A stretch of 10,098 nucleotides of DNA, taken from assembly GCA_016199665.1 (NCBI GenBank), contig JACQGG010000172.1:1-10098 (forward strand), in the 5' to 3' direction. This stretch comes from Acidobacteriota bacterium (GTDB taxonomy: Bacteria > Acidobacteriota > UBA6911 > JACQSX01). A program made the translations under genes and the position numbers. The notes below the pieces were generated by a model, which saw nothing but the letters and a program-made list of their open reading frames with translations, was not told the DNA's origin and did no database searches. Shown piece after piece: positions 7,698 to 10,098 of this stretch (its first letter is position 1; each line of letters begins with the position of its first letter).

Positions 7698-7727
7698 TGT
7701 AACGCTGCGGCGGGTTTTGAGAATTGA

Positions 7728-7755
7728 AAAATATGAACGGACCGGGATTCTGCAA
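7728..7755 (-). promoter_or_regulatory. Possible sigma70 promoter of the rlpA-type gene
   Basis: On the minus strand TTGCAG (7755-7750) and TATTTT (7733-7728) are separated by 16 bp, inside the 104-bp gap after the M24 gene. Each hexamer matches the consensus only in part, and the predicted leader (about 24 nt) has no clear ribosome site. It is offered because it would support the start at 7697. Confidence 0.25.
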
Positions 7756-7801
7756 AACCAGGTCGCGCGCCGGTCAAGTTTTCGTGCTGCCAACATCTGA
7801 G

Positions 7802-8983
7802 TTATCCCAAGATTCTTACCAGTTCCCGCTGTACGGGAAGCGTGGTCACAACCGGCCCCTGCAGCGGGTCGACGTAAACATCAATTTCGGTTCGCACTCC
7901 GAATTCCGGCAGGTAAATTCCCGGCTCGACCGAGAAACAGACCCCCGGGATGATCTCCCTGTCATCGCGGGTCTCCAGATTGTCCAGATTCACGCCGTTT
8001 CCATGCACATCTTCGCCAATGGAATGCCCGGTGCGATGCACAAAATATTCGCCCAGTCCGGCATCGCTGATCACTTTGCGGACTTCCGTATCAACCTCCC
8101 AGCCGCAGATCTTCTCTTTCCGCCGCCAGCGCTGCTGGAGCAACTCCAGACCCCGGTCCCTGGCGCGCGCATCCAGCGCAAAGATTTCCCGCTGCCGGTC
8201 CGACACCCGGTCGTCCAGCACGGCCATCCAGGTGATGTCGGCATAAACAGCGCCGGCGCCCATTTCTCTGCCCCAGAGATCCAGCAGCAGAATGTCGCCC
8301 CGCTCGCCTTTTCTTGAGGTCTCCTTGCGCGGGAAGAAATGCGGATTGCTGGCGTTCTGGTTAAATGCCACAATCGGCGGATGGTCCGCAAAGAGCTTCC
8401 TCTCTTCAAAGTACCGCAGCATCTGCTGCTGAATCCCGTATTCATCCACCCCGGCTTCTGCGAACCGCCGGCGGATCCATTCGAACGTCGCCTGCACGAT
8501 CTCCTGCAACTTGGCCGCCGCAGCTCGGTGCATCCGCAACTGGTCTTGCGACCAGACTGCCTGGAATTTCTGAACCAGGTTCGCGGAGGTCACCACCTCC
8601 ACTCCACAGCGGCGAACCAGGTCCAGAATTCCTCCATCCACGCGGGATATGTAGGGGATGGCATTCTCAGGCGAGTACTGCATTGCGACCCTCTTTGCCG
8701 GATGCAGGAGGTCGTGCAGCCGCTGGTGCATCTCCAGCCACCGGGTGTACTCCAGCCGCTCTCCGGGAAGGCTGTCCAGCGCATCCCGCTCAATCCGATT
8801 GACAAGCTTTCTTGGCCCGCCCCGCGAAGGCACCAGATAGAACCAGCGCCGTGAGAACAGACGATCTTTGGGGAGCCCGAGGATATCGATCGCAATCGGG
8901 TCAATGTCGTGAAATCCATAGAAAAGCCAGCCGTCCAGACCCGCGGCCGCAAGCTCGTCCTGAATTCTAGAAATGTCAGTCAT
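7802..8983 (-). CDS. M24-family metallopeptidase (Xaa-Pro aminopeptidase/dipeptidase type)
   Basis: Predicted 393 residues, cytoplasmic (no signal). About 1-140 is a creatinase/prolidase-type N-terminal domain, and about 150-393 the pita-bread catalytic domain. All five expected dinuclear-metal ligands can be assigned: D235 (LLLDLWG), D249 (VYADITW), H320 (HRTGHSIG), E353 (SVEPGIY) and E366 (RTEIDVYV). The family removes or splits N-terminal Xaa-Pro residues using Mn, Co or Zn; this sequence does not tell aminopeptidase P from prolidase, so no symbol is given. The two Asp ligands are 14 residues apart rather than the usual 11, an expansion in the DLWGREMGAGAVYADIT loop. The ATG at 8983 overlaps the plsC stop as ATGA and has no strong ribosome site, which fits translational coupling. 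Confidence 0.92.
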   Translation of the reverse strand: MTDISRIQDELAAAGLDGWLFYGFHDIDPIAIDILGLPKDRLFSRRWFYLVPSRGGPRKLVNRIERDALDSLPGERLEYTRWLEMHQRLHDLLHPAKRVAMQYSPENAIPYISRVDGGILDLVRRCGVEVVTSANLVQKFQAVWSQDQLRMHRAAAAKLQEIVQATFEWIRRRFAEAGVDEYGIQQQMLRYFEERKLFADHPPIVAFNQNASNPHFFPRKETSRKGERGDILLLDLWGREMGAGAVYADITWMAVLDDRVSDRQREIFALDARARDRGLELLQQRWRRKEKICGWEVDTEVRKVISDAGLGEYFVHRTGHSIGEDVHGNGVNLDNLETRDDREIIPGVCFSVEPGIYLPEFGVRTEIDVYVDPLQGPVVTTLPVQRELVRILG

Positions 8984-9729
8984 GGGAAATCACGCATCCG
9001 GCGCATTGCCTCCAGTTTCCGGTACTGCTCGACTATACCGGCCTGCAGCGCCTCGACAAAGCGATCCTTGTGATTGAGGTCTTCGCCGCCAGGGAAAATG
9101 GTCGGCCCGATGGAGATATCGATGCAACCCGGGGAAATAAGCATCGAGCCCCGCGGCAATATCGCGCCCGAGCCGCAGATGGCGACGGGAACAACCGGCA
9201 CTCCGCATATCAGCGCCAGACGCAGGCTGCCTTTCCGGAACGACCCGATCCGGCCGGTCATAGAACGAGACCCCTCCGGAAAAATCAGCATGGATGCCCC
9301 CGCCCGGACCCGCTCTGCCGCCGACTGAAAGCTGCGATAGGCGGCGCGCGCGCTGGTGCGGTCAATAGGAAGATGACCCGCGCGTCTTAAGTGCCAGCCC
9401 AAAAAAGGAATTTGGAACAGTGATGCCTTGGCGAAGAACTTGAACGGAACCGGCAGCACCGCAAGCAACGCGAAAATATCGAAGAAACTCTGGTGGTTGG
9501 AGATAAACACGAAAGGTCCCGAACCGGAGATTGAACCGCCGCTGTCGACACGCAACTGTACGCCGGAAATCCAGAGGATCAAGCGAGCCCAGGTTTTCGC
9601 GCACCCATGCTGCAGGCTCCCGTCGCGATCAAAAAGGGAAAGAGAAAGGGACAACAATGCCATCAGTGCTGTCCAGACCAGGATGACAGGCACCAGGATA
9701 GCGGAACGGATCCAGCGCACAACTTTCAT
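8980..9729 (-). CDS. plsC: 1-acyl-sn-glycerol-3-phosphate acyltransferase
   Basis: Predicted 249 residues, normal for PlsC. It transfers a fatty acyl group to the sn-2 position of lysophosphatidic acid, giving phosphatidic acid for phospholipid synthesis at the inner membrane. An N-terminal membrane segment spans about 10-32. The acyltransferase motifs are in order: NHQSFFD at 78-84 (catalytic H79 and D84), KASLFQIPFLG at 101-111, FPEGSRS at 150-156 and VPVVPVAI at 177-184. The ATG at 9729 is the only suitable start; no Shine-Dalgarno is seen. A TATAAG box at 9747-9742 sits so close to the ATG that it could only give a nearly leaderless message, and it has no good -35. The gene heads the intact part of the minus-strand run and overlaps the M24 gene by four bases. 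A very similar acyltransferase acting on another lysolipid cannot be excluded. Confidence 0.93.
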   Translation of the reverse strand: MKVVRWIRSAILVPVILVWTALMALLSLSLSLFDRDGSLQHGCAKTWARLILWISGVQLRVDSGGSISGSGPFVFISNHQSFFDIFALLAVLPVPFKFFAKASLFQIPFLGWHLRRAGHLPIDRTSARAAYRSFQSAAERVRAGASMLIFPEGSRSMTGRIGSFRKGSLRLALICGVPVVPVAICGSGAILPRGSMLISPGCIDISIGPTIFPGGEDLNHKDRFVEALQAGIVEQYRKLEAMRRMRDFP

Positions 9730-9805
9730 TGGCCCAGCTATCTTATATCCTCTGGGACCCCAATCGCTGCCGCGCGCGTAGCAGCGCTTCTTGTGCGCGT
9801 TGTCG

Positions 9806-9847
9806 CCCCTCTCTCCCCCTCTCCCTATCTCCCCCCCTCCTTTTCCC
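9806..9847. other. 42-bp polypyrimidine/polypurine tract with G-quadruplex motif on the minus strand
   Basis: From 9806 to 9847 the plus strand is all C or T except A9827. It has five C-runs of 4, 5, 3, 7 and 3 bases (9806-9809, 9815-9819, 9823-9825, 9831-9837, 9845-9847) separated by 5, 3, 5 and 7 bases. The minus strand therefore fits the G3+N1-7 quadruplex pattern, and the plus strand could form an i-motif. It lies 77 bp upstream of plsC, on that gene's coding strand, and 153 bp upstream of polA. A 6-bp-stem hairpin (GGACGG/CCGTCC, 9848-9867) abuts one end, and another (CGCTGC/GCAGCG, 9765-9786) lies on the other side. Confidence 0.75.
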
Positions 9848-9947
9848 GGACGGTTTCCGCGCCGTCCTCCCTCGCCAACCGATCGACCTCCAGGTCCAGA
9901 ATCTTCCCGGCGTAAATCTTGCTGCTTTGAACAATTTTCAATTTCAT
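9825..9947 (-). pseudogene. N-terminal relic of a NUDIX hydrolase (ADP-ribose pyrophosphatase type)
   Basis: An ATG at 9947 opens a 40-codon frame ending in TAG at 9825. Its first 35 residues read KIVQSSKIYAGKILDLEV, then DRLAREDGAETVRE, which closely matches the N-terminus of NudF/ADP-ribose pyrophosphatase proteins (S-S-x-x-Y-x-G, D-x-D/V-D, then R-E followed in the family by V-V-x-H-P-G). Instead of that continuation the frame enters the polypurine tract and stops. The NUDIX box (GX5EX7REUXEEXGU) is absent, so no hydrolase activity is expected. In another frame, EALLRARQRLGSQ ends with TAA at 9745-9743, 13 bases before the plsC ATG, and could be the old C-terminus; this is weak. The likely reading is an internal deletion in a former first gene of the plsC operon. 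An assembly collapse at the low-complexity tract would look the same. Confidence 0.6.
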
Positions 9948-9968
9948 GATCTCATGGTACCGAGAGCA

Positions 9969-9997
9969 AGAATACCAGTTCTCCGTTTACGTGTCAG
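9969..9997 (-). promoter_or_regulatory. Extended -10 sigma70 promoter facing the NUDIX relic and plsC
   Basis: On the minus strand CTGACA (9997-9992; five of six to TTGACA) is followed after 17 bp by TATTCT (9974-9969), preceded by TGG, the extended -10 element. Transcription would begin near 9962, about 15 nt before the relic's ATG, and continue into plsC, the M24 gene and perhaps rlpA. Its -35 ends three bases before the polA start codon, so it lies inside the polA leader. This is by eye only. Confidence 0.45.
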
Positions 9998-10000
9998 GCG

Positions 10001-10098
10001 ATGAAAGAACGCGTCTTCCTGGTCGATGGGATGTCCAACATCTACCGGGCCTACTACGCGATTCGGGGCCTCTCCAACAAGAAAGGGTTTCCCACCAA
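10001..10098 (+). CDS. polA: DNA polymerase I, N-terminal fragment (3' end outside window)
   Basis: The 32 complete codons encode MKERVFLVDGMSNIYRAYYA, then IRGLSNKKGFPT, the N-terminus of the 5'-3' exonuclease (FEN-like) domain of Pol I. D9 in FLVDG is the first metal-binding aspartate of that nuclease, and the YRAYYAIRGLSN..G.PT block is characteristic of PolA. Pol I fills gaps and removes RNA primers in replication and repair. The start is unambiguous: no other start codon lies in frame between the upstream stop at 9947-9949 and the ATG at 10001. Only a weak AGG-type ribosome site (9996-9998) precedes it. It is divergent from the plsC run; no convincing plus-strand promoter was found in the 271-bp gap. 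Whether the polymerase domain is intact cannot be seen here. Confidence 0.93.
   Translation, partial: MKERVFLVDGMSNIYRAYYAIRGLSNKKGFPT

Noticed and set aside
9743..9934. Minus-strand 63-codon frame in the polA-plsC spacer
   Set aside because: Its first half overlaps the NUDIX-like frame in another phase and is arginine-rich low complexity. Only its last residues (EALLRARQRLGSQ) might be an old C-terminus.

Overview
The window looks like a chromosomal segment of an Acidobacteriota member, possibly a Solibacter/Bryobacter-type lineage. This rests on three things: two large Oar-like TonB-dependent receptors with an N-terminal carboxypeptidase-regulatory-like domain (a family hugely expanded in that phylum), a secreted fusion of heme c with a Vgb-type beta-propeller, and dispersed palindromic intergenic repeats of a kind I associate with such genomes. 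The taxon is an inference; there is no rRNA or other phylogenetic marker apart from the first 32 codons of polA.

Layout. Positions 1-1878 (+) hold the C-terminal barrel of an Oar-like receptor whose start lies outside the window. It converges, across a repeat-rich spacer (about 1904-2046), on a minus-strand run. Read in transcription order from the right, that run is: a relic of a NUDIX hydrolase gene (9947-9825), plsC (9729-8980), an M24 metallopeptidase gene (8983-7802, overlapping plsC by ATGA), an rlpA-type lipoprotein gene (7697-7266), a complete Oar-like receptor (7199-4017) and a secreted Vgb-type propeller/cytochrome protein (3699-2059). At the right edge polA begins on the plus strand (10001), divergent from this run.

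How the genes may work together. The right part (NUDIX relic, plsC, M24 peptidase, rlpA; polA divergent) is a housekeeping cluster for phospholipid synthesis, peptide turnover and cell-envelope separation. A plausible extended -10 promoter facing left sits in the 53 bp between polA and the NUDIX relic. The left part (receptor - propeller protein - second receptor) is an accessory, envelope-directed block: two outer-membrane receptors flank one exported heme-containing propeller protein. A shared substrate is possible but not shown.

The least ordinary points are the NUDIX N-terminus that runs into a 42-bp polypurine tract able to form a G-quadruplex just upstream of plsC, and the propeller protein with seven repeats at an exact 43-residue period fused to a CXXCH domain. 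I see no CRISPR array, tRNA, rRNA, insertion sequence or obvious defence system.
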